The position numbers and the translations under genes are program-made. DNA of 64,000 bases from Massilia sp. Mn16-1_5. Lineage in GTDB: Bacteria; Pseudomonadota; Gammaproteobacteria; Burkholderiales; Burkholderiaceae_D. Position 1 is the first letter of the stretch; every line of letters begins with the position of its first letter. The DNA lies in the NCBI RefSeq assembly GCF_004798585.1, contig NZ_PPXQ01000005.1, positions 1 to 64,000 of the forward strand, in the 5' to 3' direction. The notes beneath the pieces were generated by a model. It saw nothing but the letters and a program-made list of their open reading frames with translations, was not told the DNA's origin and searched no databases. Below are positions 16,005 to 24,398 of the stretch, piece by piece.

Positions 16005-17270
16005 ATGAAACGTGTTGATGATTTCCGCCTGCGTCTGGGCAACAAGGAATATGTGCCCATCATGATCGGCGGAATGGGCGTGGACATTTCGACCTCCGAA
16101 CTGGCGCTGGAAGCGGCGCGCCTGGGCGGCATCGGCCACATCTCGGACGCGATGGTGCAGGACGTCTCGGACCGCAAGTTCGACACCACCTTCGTGAAAG
16201 ACAAGACCAAGCTCTACAAGTTCAACATCAACAACATGGACAAGGCGGTGGTGCAGTTCGACCTCGAGCGCCTGGCCGAAGCGACGCGCCTGCACGTGGG
16301 CGCGACCATGGCGGCGAAAAAGGGCGACGGCCTGATTTTCGTGAACTGCATGGAAAAGCTGACCATGAACGCGCCCAAGGAAACCCTGCGCACGCGCCTG
16401 GCCTCGGCCCTGGATGCCGGCATCGACGGCATCACCATGTCGGCCGGCCTGCACCTCGGTTCCTTCGAGCTGATCAAGGATCACCCGCGCTTCCGCGAAG
16501 CCAAGCTGGGCATCATCGTGTCCTCGGTACGCGCCCTGCAGCTGTTCCTGCGCAAGGTCGCCAAGCTGAACCGCCCGCCCGATTTCATCATCGTCGAAGG
16601 TCCCCTGGCCGGCGGCCACCTCGGCTTCGGCTTCGACTGGAAGAACTACGACCTGCACACGATCATCGACGAGATCCTCGCCTACATGCGCGCGGAAAAC
16701 ATCGACATCCCGCTGATCGCGGCCGGCGGCGTGTTCACCGGCTCCGACGCAGTCGCCTTCCTGGAAAAGGGCGTGGGCGGCGTGCAGGTGGCGACCCGCT
16801 TCACCGTCACCCACGAATGCGGCATGCCCGACAGCGTCAAGCAGGAATACTTCCGCGCCAGCGAAGAGGACATCATCGTCAACGGCATCTCGCCGACCGG
16901 CTATCCGATGCGTATGCTGAAGAGCACGCCGGCGATCGGTTCCGGCATCCGTCCGGGCTGCGAATCCTATGGCTACCTGCTGGATGCGACCGGTAACTGT
17001 GCCTACATCAATTCGTACAACCGCGAAGTGCTGGCCAATCCGGACGTCAAGAATCCGCCGGTGATGGACAAGACCTGCCTGTGCACGCACATGCGCAACT
17101 ACAATTGCTGGACCTGCGGCCATTACACCTACCGCCTGAAGGACACCACGCACAAGCTGGCCAATGGCGACTACCAGATCCTGAGCGCCGAGCACGTGTT
17201 CAAGGATTACCAGTTCAGCGTCGACAACCAGATCGCGCTGCCGGAAAAGCAGGAGAGCGCAGCGGCCTGA
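16005..17270 (+). CDS. FMN-dependent nitronate monooxygenase/flavin oxidoreductase-like protein
   Basis: The 421-aa protein belongs to the TIM-barrel NMO/FabK-like flavoproteins: MIGGMGVDIS at the N-terminus, EGPLAGGHLGF for phosphate binding, and IPLIAAGGVFTGSDAVAFLEKGVGGVQVATRF near the flavin phosphate. It is longer than usual NMOs. The extra C-terminus has a cysteine cluster, C358-x-C360, C368-x2-C371-G-H, that could bind a metal. The native substrate is unknown; NMO annotation rests on family only. The start at 16005 follows TAAGGATAGCA. An upstream in-frame start (15921) has no such signal. A strong terminator follows. Confidence 0.85.
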   Translation: MKRVDDFRLRLGNKEYVPIMIGGMGVDISTSELALEAARLGGIGHISDAMVQDVSDRKFDTTFVKDKTKLYKFNINNMDKAVVQFDLERLAEATRLHVGATMAAKKGDGLIFVNCMEKLTMNAPKETLRTRLASALDAGIDGITMSAGLHLGSFELIKDHPRFREAKLGIIVSSVRALQLFLRKVAKLNRPPDFIIVEGPLAGGHLGFGFDWKNYDLHTIIDEILAYMRAENIDIPLIAAGGVFTGSDAVAFLEKGVGGVQVATRFTVTHECGMPDSVKQEYFRASEEDIIVNGISPTGYPMRMLKSTPAIGSGIRPGCESYGYLLDATGNCAYINSYNREVLANPDVKNPPVMDKTCLCTHMRNYNCWTCGHYTYRLKDTTHKLANGDYQILSAEHVFKDYQFSVDNQIALPEKQESAAA

Positions 17271-17308
17271 GCCCTGCCCTCGCCGGATCGCCCGGTTTCA
17301 CTGCGGAG

Positions 17309-17338
17309 AGCCACGCTGCATGCGTGGCTTTTTTTTTG
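17309..17338 (+). terminator. Rho-independent terminator after flavin oxidoreductase
   Basis: AGCCACGC and GCGTGGCT pair perfectly and are followed by nine T residues, 39 bp past the stop codon. Confidence 0.93.
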
Positions 17339-17424
17339 TTTTGGAACAACCGCGACACGGCATGGGGAACAGGTGTACGCTTGAGGAGTCCAACTGAGGA
17401 TGCCCGCGACGAAAGGCGCCCAGC

Positions 17425-19827
17425 ATGACCACGCACGTTCCGACTGCCAACGCCGCCTTCCTCCTCGACGAAGCGGGCATCATCACGACCTGGAACAATG
17501 CCTGCGAAAAGCTGCTTGGTTTCACGGCGCAGGATGCCATTGCGCAACCACTCGGTGCCCTGCTCATCGGCACCGCCGCGCAAGACAGCGGCGAGCGCTG
17601 GCGCGGCCTGGCGGAAAACCATGGCCACACCAACCGCGTGCTGCTGCGCCATGCCGACGGCAGCACCGTCAAGGCCGAGCTGACGCTGTCGCCGCAAACC
17701 CTGGCCGACGGCAGCACGCAGTTCTGGGTCGCCGCCATCGACAACGTCCACACCGACGCCACGCCCGATGCGGTGCTGGTCGGGCGCACGCCGCTGGCCG
17801 CCGTCATCGACGTCCTGCCCGGCACCTTCTATGCGATCAACCGTGAAGGCCGGTTCGTGCTCTGGAACCGCAACCACGAACGGATCACCGGCTACACCGC
17901 CGAGGAAATGAGCGCGACCAATGCGCTCGAACTGTTCGACCTGCAGACCCGGCCGCTGATCTCCGAGAGCATCCGGCGCGTGTTCGAGCAGAACGAGGAA
18001 GTCGCGATCGAAGCCGAGGTCGTGGCGCGCAGCGGGCGCGAAACCCCGATGGTGCTGTGCGGCGCGCGCGTCGACTGCAACGGCGGCCAGTACCTGTTCG
18101 GCATGGGCGTCGACATCAGCGCCCGGCGCGACCAGGAGCACACGCTGCGCCTGCGCGAGCGTGCCCTGCATGCGGCGAACAACGGCATCGTCATCACCGG
18201 CATCGACGGCCGCGACTGCCCGATCGAATACGTGAACCCGGCCTTCGAGCGCATCACCGGCTACAGCGCCCAGGAAGTGGTCGGTCGCGATTCGCGCTTC
18301 ATGGCGGCGCCGGGCATGGACAACAACGAACGCCAGCGCGTGCGCGAGGCGATCGCCGCGCACGAGAGCGTCAACGTGGTGTTTCGCAACATGCGCAAGA
18401 ACGGCGAGCTGTTCTGGAACGACCTGAGCATCACACCGGTCCTCGACGAGCATGGCACCACCACCCATTTCATCGGCGTCATCATGGACGTGACCGCCAG
18501 CAAGCAGCGCACCGCCCACCTCGAACACGAAGTCAACCACGACGCGCTCACGGGTCTGGCCAACCGCAACCTGATGTGGGACCGGCTGGAACAGGCCCTG
18601 CACCTGTCGCAGCGGCAGAAATCGATGGTCGGCGTCGTCCTGATCGACCTGAACAACTTCAAGAACATCAACGACAGCTATGGCCACGAGGCCGGCGACG
18701 TGGTGCTCAAGGTCGTGGCGCGCCGCCTGCAGGCCTCGGTGCGCGAGATCGACACGGTGGCGCGCATGTCGGGCGACGAATTCGTGCTGGTGCTGGTCAA
18801 CCAGCCCTCGCTGCGCTTCATGCTGCGCATGATCGAGCGCCTGCGCCAGAGCCTGACCCAGCCGGTCTCCTTCATGCACAAGGAAATCGCGGTCGGCGCA
18901 AGTCTCGGCGTGGCCGTCTATCCGCACGACGGCGCCAACGCGGCCGACCTGGTGCGCTCGGCCGACGTCGCCATGTACCACGCCAAGGCCACCGGCCGCA
19001 ACGAGATCTATTTCTTCTCGAACGACATGAAGTCCAGCAGCGAAGCGCGCCAGCGGCTCGATTCCGGCATGGCGCACGCGATCGAGCGGGACGAACTCTT
19101 CATGCTCTACCAGCCCTGCATCGATGCGCACAGCGGCAGGGTGTCGAGCTTCGAGGCGCTGCTGCGCTGGCGCCATCCCGAGCACGGCGTGCTGCTGCCC
19201 GCCGCCTTCCTGAGCGAGGCCGAGGAAAACGGCCGCATCGTCGAGTTCGGCGCCTGGGTGCTGGACCAGGCCTGCGCTTTTCTGCGCGACCTGAAACAGC
19301 TCGGCGTGACCGATGTGCCGGTAACGGTCAACGTCTCGGCGCGCGAATACGGCCAGCAGGATTTCGTGTCCGGCATCGCCGCGCGCCTGGCCGCCTACGG
19401 CCTGGCGCCGGACAGCCTGCAGATCGAACTGCGCGAGGAAACCGTGATCCGCAACCCGGGCCAGGTGCGCGACCTGGCCGGCCAGCTGCGCGAACTCGGA
19501 CTGACGCTCTCGATCGACGAGTTCGGCCAGGGCATGACCGACCTCGGTTTCCTGCGCGAGCTGTCGGTGGGCCAGCTCAAGCTGTCCAGGGAAGCGGTGC
19601 GCGCGATCGCCGACGAAGCGGACAACGAAGGCGGCACCATGGCGCGCACCCTGATCGACATCGGCCACAACCTGCGCATGCCCGTCATCGGCGAAGCGGT
19701 CGAGACGCGCGCCCAGCGCGATTTCCTCACCTCGCACGGCTGCGCCGTGCTGCAGGGGCTCCTGATCGGCGAACCGGTGGAGCCCGACGTCGCGCGCGAG
19801 CTCGTCCGAGACCGCCTGCCGGCCTGA
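17425..19827 (+). CDS. PAS/LOV-like sensor with GGDEF and degenerate EAL domains
   Basis: The 800-aa soluble signalling protein has three PAS-type domains (about 5-110, 125-245, 250-370), a GGDEF domain (about 375-540) and an EAL domain (about 550-795). The third PAS is LOV-like, but the photoactive motif GRNCRFL reads GRDSRFM, so the flavin-reactive Cys is Ser. The cyclase signature is SGDEF with DLNNFKNIND intact, so cyclase activity is plausible. In the EAL domain the EAL motif and NVS are present, but DDFGTGYSSL reads DEFGQGMTDL and KID reads KLS. Two metal/catalytic acids are thus altered, and phosphodiesterase activity is doubtful. The start at 17425 has AAAGG upstream. It is monocistronic. 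Confidence 0.9.
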   Translation: MTTHVPTANAAFLLDEAGIITTWNNACEKLLGFTAQDAIAQPLGALLIGTAAQDSGERWRGLAENHGHTNRVLLRHADGSTVKAELTLSPQTLADGSTQFWVAAIDNVHTDATPDAVLVGRTPLAAVIDVLPGTFYAINREGRFVLWNRNHERITGYTAEEMSATNALELFDLQTRPLISESIRRVFEQNEEVAIEAEVVARSGRETPMVLCGARVDCNGGQYLFGMGVDISARRDQEHTLRLRERALHAANNGIVITGIDGRDCPIEYVNPAFERITGYSAQEVVGRDSRFMAAPGMDNNERQRVREAIAAHESVNVVFRNMRKNGELFWNDLSITPVLDEHGTTTHFIGVIMDVTASKQRTAHLEHEVNHDALTGLANRNLMWDRLEQALHLSQRQKSMVGVVLIDLNNFKNINDSYGHEAGDVVLKVVARRLQASVREIDTVARMSGDEFVLVLVNQPSLRFMLRMIERLRQSLTQPVSFMHKEIAVGASLGVAVYPHDGANAADLVRSADVAMYHAKATGRNEIYFFSNDMKSSSEARQRLDSGMAHAIERDELFMLYQPCIDAHSGRVSSFEALLRWRHPEHGVLLPAAFLSEAEENGRIVEFGAWVLDQACAFLRDLKQLGVTDVPVTVNVSAREYGQQDFVSGIAARLAAYGLAPDSLQIELREETVIRNPGQVRDLAGQLRELGLTLSIDEFGQGMTDLGFLRELSVGQLKLSREAVRAIADEADNEGGTMARTLIDIGHNLRMPVIGEAVETRAQRDFLTSHGCAVLQGLLIGEPVEPDVARELVRDRLPA

Positions 19828-19931
19828 GGCCGTTCCAGGCCTGCCCGGCAGGGAGCCGGGTACTCCAGTATCATGGGTGGTTCCAGACCACCCGCCCTGC
19901 CGGGCGCGCCATGCCGCGCCCCCTCGATCCG

Positions 19932-20633
19932 ATGAAACATCGACTCTTTCTTTTCGACCTGGACGACACCCTGCTCGACTTCAAGGCTTCCGAACATCTG
20001 TCCTTCGAGCGCACCATGCGCGAGCTCGGGCTGGCGACACTTCCCGACGACCTGTTCGGGCGCTACCAGGGCTTCAACCTGGCCTTGTGGAAGGCCTTCG
20101 AACAGGGAACGGTGTCCAAGGATTTCCTGAAGGTGGAGCGCTTTCGCCAGACCTTCGCCGCAAGCGGGCTGGATCTCGATCCGCAAGCGGCCAGCCGCCT
20201 GTACCTGGAATCGCTGGCGGACACCGTGGTGTTGGTCGACGGTGCGCAGCAGCTGTGCGAGACCCTGGCCGGGATCGGCGAAGTCGGGATCATCACCAAC
20301 GGCGTCGAGCAGATCCAGCACCGGCGCATCGCGGCTGCGCAGCTGCATGTACACCTGTCGTTCGTCGCGACCTCGGAGGCCTGCGGGCATGCGAAGCCGG
20401 ATCATCGCTTCTTCGACTACACGGTCAGGATGGCGCGCGCGTTTTCGCATGCGGAGACAGTGATCGTGGGTGACCGGCTGGATGCGGATATCCTGGGGGC
20501 GAACCGGTTCGGGATCGAGAGCTGCTGGTTCAATCCGGGTAGGGTCGTGAACGCGTCGGAGGCGCGGCCGACCTGCGAGGTGGCGCATTTAAATGAAGTC
20601 GTGCCCGCGTTGCGTGCCATGGCGGGGGCCTGA
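19932..20633 (+). CDS. yjjG: HAD-superfamily hydrolase, YjjG-type pyrimidine 5'-nucleotidase
   Basis: The 233-aa HAD phosphatase has motif I FDLDDTL (Asp9 nucleophile, Asp11), motif II ITNG, a motif III Lys in AKPDHRFF and motif IV GDRLDADILGA. Cap size and sequence fit the YjjG/YfnB family, which dephosphorylates non-canonical pyrimidine nucleotides to keep them out of DNA. An upstream in-frame ATG at 19911 would add seven residues; neither start has a visible Shine-Dalgarno. The gene follows the sensor protein after 104 bp and is followed by a large palindromic repeat. The symbol is by family resemblance. Confidence 0.8.
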   Translation: MKHRLFLFDLDDTLLDFKASEHLSFERTMRELGLATLPDDLFGRYQGFNLALWKAFEQGTVSKDFLKVERFRQTFAASGLDLDPQAASRLYLESLADTVVLVDGAQQLCETLAGIGEVGIITNGVEQIQHRRIAAAQLHVHLSFVATSEACGHAKPDHRFFDYTVRMARAFSHAETVIVGDRLDADILGANRFGIESCWFNPGRVVNASEARPTCEVAHLNEVVPALRAMAGA

Positions 20634-20682
20634 TACGCGACCGGGCGTGGGACTGTTGCCTGCACCGCTATCGGTGTGCTGA

Positions 20683-20782
20683 ATCCGCGTGGGCATGCCC
20701 ACCCTACGGACATCGATATCGGCGAGATCATACGAAACCTGGATACGTAGCGTGCCCGTAGGGTGGGCATGCCCACGCGGAT
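20683..20782. repeat. REP-like inverted repeat, perfect 27-bp arms
   Basis: Arms at 20683-20709 and 20756-20782 are exact reverse complements. Each contains CGTGGGCATGCCCACCCTACG, itself partly palindromic, so nested hairpins can form. Imperfect complementarity (TATCGGTG.. / ..CACCGATA) extends the arms outward. It lies between convergent genes and shares the GTAGGGTGGGC core with repeats near 24.3, 36.2 and 46.7 kb. Confidence 0.85.
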
Positions 20783-20827
20783 CGTGCTCACCGATAGCCT
20801 GACAGGCGACAGCCCCACTCCGCCCGC

Positions 20828-21766
20828 TTACCCCTCGCTGGTAATCCGCTGAATCAAGGCCCCCAGCACATCCTCCGCCATCGCGTTGTCCACCTGGCAG
20901 GTCCCCGCGTTCTCATGCCCGCCGCCGCCGTATTCGAGCATCAGCGCGCCGATGTTGGTCTTCGAGCTCCGGTTCAGGATCGACTTGCCGGTCGCGAACA
21001 CGGTGTTCTGGTTCTTCAGGCCCCATAGCACGTGGATCGAGATGTTGGTCTCCGGGAACAGCGCATAGATGATGAAGCGGTTGCCGGCGTAGATGGTCGC
21101 CTCATTGCGCAGGTCGAGCACGACCAGGTTGCCGTGCACGCGCGCGCAGCGGCGGATCTGTTCCTTGCAGAGGTTGGCATGTTCCAAGTACAGCCTGGTG
21201 CGCTCCTGCACATCGGGCAGCGCCATGATGCTGTCGATCGAATGCCGGCGGCAGGCCTCGATCAGTTCCATCATGAGCTGGTAATTCGAGATGCGGAAAT
21301 CGCGGAAGCGGCCGAGACCGGTGCGCGCATCCATCAGGAAGTTTAGCAGGTTCCAGCCGGCCGGCTCGAGCACCTCTTCGCGCGAGAAGCGGGCGCTGTC
21401 GCCCTTGTCAACGGCGGCCATCATGTCGAGCCAGGCGGCCGGGAAGGTTTTTTCGCCGCCGTAGTAATCCCAGACCACGCGCGCGGCCGAGGGCGCATCG
21501 GGATGAATCACGTGGTTCTCGCGCACGCCGCGGTTGCGGATGGTTTCGGACAGGTGGTGATCGAAAGCCAGGTGGGCGCCGGCCACGTACGGCAGGTTGG
21601 TCGTGATGTCGCGCTTGGTGATCGCGATCTTCCCGTCCTGCATGTCTTTCGGGTGGACGAACAGGATATCGTCGATGAGGTTCAGGTGCTTGAGCAGGAC
21701 TGCGCAAACCAGTCCATCGAAGTCGCTGCGGGTAACGAGGCGATATTGTGCTGGAACGGCGGACAT
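20828..21766 (-). CDS. DHH-family phosphoesterase (exopolyphosphatase-like)
   Basis: The 312-aa protein has the DHH metal-binding motifs: TRSDFDGLVCAVLL near the N-terminus, FDHHLSE, and a DHHA1 C-terminal region with YGGGGHENAGTC. Relatives include exopolyphosphatase-like and nano-RNase/pAp phosphatase enzymes; the true substrate is unresolved. The ATG at 21766 is chosen because AAAGGA lies 7 nt upstream; a TTG two codons earlier is less likely. It is convergent with the HAD gene. Confidence 0.85.
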   Translation of the reverse strand: MSAVPAQYRLVTRSDFDGLVCAVLLKHLNLIDDILFVHPKDMQDGKIAITKRDITTNLPYVAGAHLAFDHHLSETIRNRGVRENHVIHPDAPSAARVVWDYYGGEKTFPAAWLDMMAAVDKGDSARFSREEVLEPAGWNLLNFLMDARTGLGRFRDFRISNYQLMMELIEACRRHSIDSIMALPDVQERTRLYLEHANLCKEQIRRCARVHGNLVVLDLRNEATIYAGNRFIIYALFPETNISIHVLWGLKNQNTVFATGKSILNRSSKTNIGALMLEYGGGGHENAGTCQVDNAMAEDVLGALIQRITSEG

Positions 21767-22097
21767 CGGCAAATCCTTTCGTCGAATGGTTGACTGTGGA
21801 AGCTGAGCTCGTTTTTCATCATACCGCGCAATGTTTCCTGTTGTTAGTTTTTAGGCCCGGTTTTTTGCTGGATGGTGCCAAGGGCGGCGCCGGCCCTGGC
21901 GCCCCCTTTTGCATTCCACGCCCCGCATCGTGCAGGCTGTCGCAAAGCGCGTGCCAGCCGCGGGGCGCCGGTGTAAAGTTGCAACATTCCAACAATCCGG
22001 AAACCGCCCTGTGTCCTTTGAACAAGACAAACCGGCACCGGATAGCGGGGACGCGGTACACTCGCTCCCGCCTACGAATCGATCGACAAGAACAGAC
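21767..22097. promoter_or_regulatory. Intergenic region between DHH protein and LytS-type kinase
   Basis: This 331-bp divergent region should carry both promoters. A reading frame in phase with the kinase extends upstream to 21909, but it lacks a ribosome binding site and would add a low-quality 63-residue extension. AT-rich stretches occur near 21820-21850. No operator or hairpin stands out. Confidence 0.4.
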
Positions 22098-23366
22098 ATG
22101 CAAGCGCGCAGCTCCTCCCACCACTATTTTTCCGGCATCCTGTCGTCGCTCTACCGCGCCTTCGATGCCGTTGCGACCTGGGTGACCCAGCTATCGTGGT
22201 GGAAATTTTTCCTGTTTGCCGCCCTGACCCTGATCGCCGGCGCCATCCTGCAGGAAGAACTGTTTTCCGGTGGCGAAGCCGAGATCGCCGCCGCCGAGCG
22301 CGCCGCGCGCAAGGACCAGGTCAGCATCGTCATCGACGACAGCGGCATCCGTTTTAATCCACGCAACAAACCGAAGCCCGGCAGTCCCGCCGCGCCCGCC
22401 GCGCCGGAGGACGCCGCACCCGCTGCGCCGGCTGCCCCCGCCGCACCGGCTGCCCCTGCCGCCCCGGCGGCGCCTGACCTGGCCTTGCCCAAGGGAGCCA
22501 ATCCCGGCAGCGAAGCGGTCCACATCGAGCTGCCGCCGCAGATTGCGGAAGAATTGTCGGTGGCGATCGAAGGAGCGGTCGACGATGCGGCCGAGGCGAA
22601 AGTGTCGCGTTATCACAAGCAGGCCTCGACCTGGTTCAACAGCTTCGTGTTCCTGCTGGTGCTGGCCCTGTTCGGCATCAAGGCCCTGATGGGCGGCAAG
22701 AAGCGCGCGGAGCTGCAAACCCAGTCGGCGAATGCCGCCGCCGAACGCGAATCGATGCAGCGCCAACTGTCGGAAACGAAGATGCAGATGATGCAGGCGC
22801 AGGTGGAACCGCACTTCCTGTTCAACACGCTCGCTTCCGTCGAACACCTGATCGAGACCAATCCGCCGCGCGCCTCGGCCATGCAGCGCAGCCTGATCCT
22901 CTACCTGCGCGCCGTGCTGCCGCAAATGCGTGACAACAACCTGGTCACCAACCTGGGCCGCGAAGTCGACATGGTGACGGCCTACCTCGACCTGCTGAAA
23001 ATGCGCATGGAAGAACGCCTGACGGTGGACATGAACATCCCCGACGGCCTGCGCAGCGCCGCCTTCCCGCCGATGATGCTGCAGTCCATGGTCGAGAATG
23101 CGATCAAGCACGGCCTCGAATGCAAGCCCGAGGGCGGCACCCTGAAGATCGTGGCCGATGTGGCCGACAGTAAATTGCGCGTCACCGTCACCGACGACGG
23201 CGTCGGTTTCGGCGTGGTGCCGAGCACCGGCACCGGCCTGGGCCTGCCGACCATCCGCGAGCGCCTGCGCCTGCTGCACGGCGAGGCTGGCCAGCTGCAC
23301 ATCGCCGCCAACAGCCCGAGCGGCGTGATCGCGATGGTCGAAGTGCCGTATCAGGTCTCCCGCTGA
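22098..23366 (+). CDS. LytS/AlgZ-type sensor histidine kinase with PAAP linker
   Basis: The 422-aa inner-membrane kinase has TM1 (about 36-52), an external region with a proline-alanine tract (about 97-127, PAAP repeats), TM2 (about 180-198), a coiled coil, and a His_kinase domain with the phospho-acceptor motif QVEPHFLFNTLA (His239). A HATPase domain follows, with MVENAIKHG and TDDGVGFG. This is the family that pairs with LytTR response regulators, and such a regulator lies 93 bp downstream. The start at 22098 is chosen for family-like length. The stimulus is unknown; the PAAP tract probably acts as a periplasmic spacer. Confidence 0.88.
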   Translation: MQARSSSHHYFSGILSSLYRAFDAVATWVTQLSWWKFFLFAALTLIAGAILQEELFSGGEAEIAAAERAARKDQVSIVIDDSGIRFNPRNKPKPGSPAAPAAPEDAAPAAPAAPAAPAAPAAPAAPDLALPKGANPGSEAVHIELPPQIAEELSVAIEGAVDDAAEAKVSRYHKQASTWFNSFVFLLVLALFGIKALMGGKKRAELQTQSANAAAERESMQRQLSETKMQMMQAQVEPHFLFNTLASVEHLIETNPPRASAMQRSLILYLRAVLPQMRDNNLVTNLGREVDMVTAYLDLLKMRMEERLTVDMNIPDGLRSAAFPPMMLQSMVENAIKHGLECKPEGGTLKIVADVADSKLRVTVTDDGVGFGVVPSTGTGLGLPTIRERLRLLHGEAGQLHIAANSPSGVIAMVEVPYQVSR

Positions 23367-23459
23367 GTGCGCTCATGCGTGCAGGCGCCACCGCCGGCCT
23401 TGCCTGCGACGCTGTTTTCTTGAATAATTGTCAAACTCTTTTTCCGCCAGGACCCCGCC

Positions 23460-24221
23460 ATGCCGACCGCGATTATTGCCGATGACGAAAGACTGATGCG
23501 CGACCAGTTGCGCATGCGCCTGGAACAGGTCTGGCCGGAACTGGAGATCGTCGGCGAAGCGAAGAACGGCGAAGAAGCGGTCGAACTGGTCGGCCAGTGC
23601 AAGCCGGATTTCACCTTCCTCGACATCCGCATGCCCGGCAAGACCGGCATGGAAGCGGCGCGCGAGATCGGCGACCGCAGCCAGATCGTATTCGTCACCG
23701 CCTACGACCAGTACGCGGTCGAAGCCTTCGAGCGCGGCGCCGTCGACTACGTGCTCAAGCCCTCGGAGCCGGAGCGCCTGAAGGTAACGGTCGAGCGCCT
23801 GAAGGCGCGCCTGGACAAGCCGGGCAGCGTCGTCAACGACAGCGTCACCGCGATGCTGTCGCAACTGGCCGAAAAGATCGCGGCACCGAAACCGAAACAC
23901 CTGCAATGGATCCAGGCCAGCATCGGCCAGGACCTGCGCATGATCCCGGTCGAGGACATCCTGTTCTTCCGTTCGGACGAGAAATATACCTGCGTGCAGA
24001 CCGCGGGCTTCGAAGCCCTGATCCGCAAACCCGTGCGCGACCTGGCCGAGGAGCTCGACCCTGCCCTGTTCTGGCAGATCCACCGCGCGACGCTGGTGAA
24101 CGTCAACGCGATCGAAGGCGTGACGCGCGATATCCGCGGGCGCCACCTGGTGCTCGTGAAGGGGCGTCCGGAGAAGCTGGAAGTGAGCCGGAGCTTCTTG
24201 CATCTGTTCAAGCAGATGTAA
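23460..24221 (+). CDS. LytTR-family response regulator
   Basis: The 253-aa regulator has a receiver domain (1-120) with acidic pocket DDE (8-10), phospho-acceptor Asp55 in FLDIRMPG, Thr in VTAYD and Lys in VLKPSE. A LytTR DNA-binding domain follows (about 145-250), with FFRSDEKYTCV and FWQIHRATLVNV. It forms a two-component system with the upstream kinase. Targets cannot be read from the window. The ribosome binding site CCAGGA lies just before the start. Confidence 0.93.
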   Translation: MPTAIIADDERLMRDQLRMRLEQVWPELEIVGEAKNGEEAVELVGQCKPDFTFLDIRMPGKTGMEAAREIGDRSQIVFVTAYDQYAVEAFERGAVDYVLKPSEPERLKVTVERLKARLDKPGSVVNDSVTAMLSQLAEKIAAPKPKHLQWIQASIGQDLRMIPVEDILFFRSDEKYTCVQTAGFEALIRKPVRDLAEELDPALFWQIHRATLVNVNAIEGVTRDIRGRHLVLVKGRPEKLEVSRSFLHLFKQM

Positions 24222-24282
24222 CGTTGCCGCTTCTGTGTAGGCTTCGTTTGGGGAAAGACACAGCCAACACGATGCAAGCATC

Positions 24283-24379
24283 ACGCGCGGGCATGCCCGC
24301 CCTACGCCCTGCTTGTGCCTGCTCAACCGTATCGGGCTGTCCGCGCCGTATCGTAGGGTTTGGTCCGCGCACGCGGACA
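24283..24379. repeat. Diverged REP-like inverted repeat
   Basis: Left arm GCGGGCATGCCCGCCCTACG (about 24287-24306) and right arm CGTAGGGTTTGGTCCGCGCACGC (about 24352-24374) keep the CCTACG / CGTAGGG ends of the family but differ in the core, so pairing is imperfect. It lies between the LytTR regulator and the next kinase. Confidence 0.6.
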
Positions 24380-24398
24380 TTACCGCAGGCATACCCAC

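Noticed and set aside
20683..20782. Insertion sequence ends
   Set aside because: The arms enclose only 46 bp with no transposase and no target duplication; a REP-like element is a better description.
22098..22190. Longer kinase product starting at 21909
   Set aside because: No ribosome binding site, and the 63 added residues have no signal, membrane or domain character.
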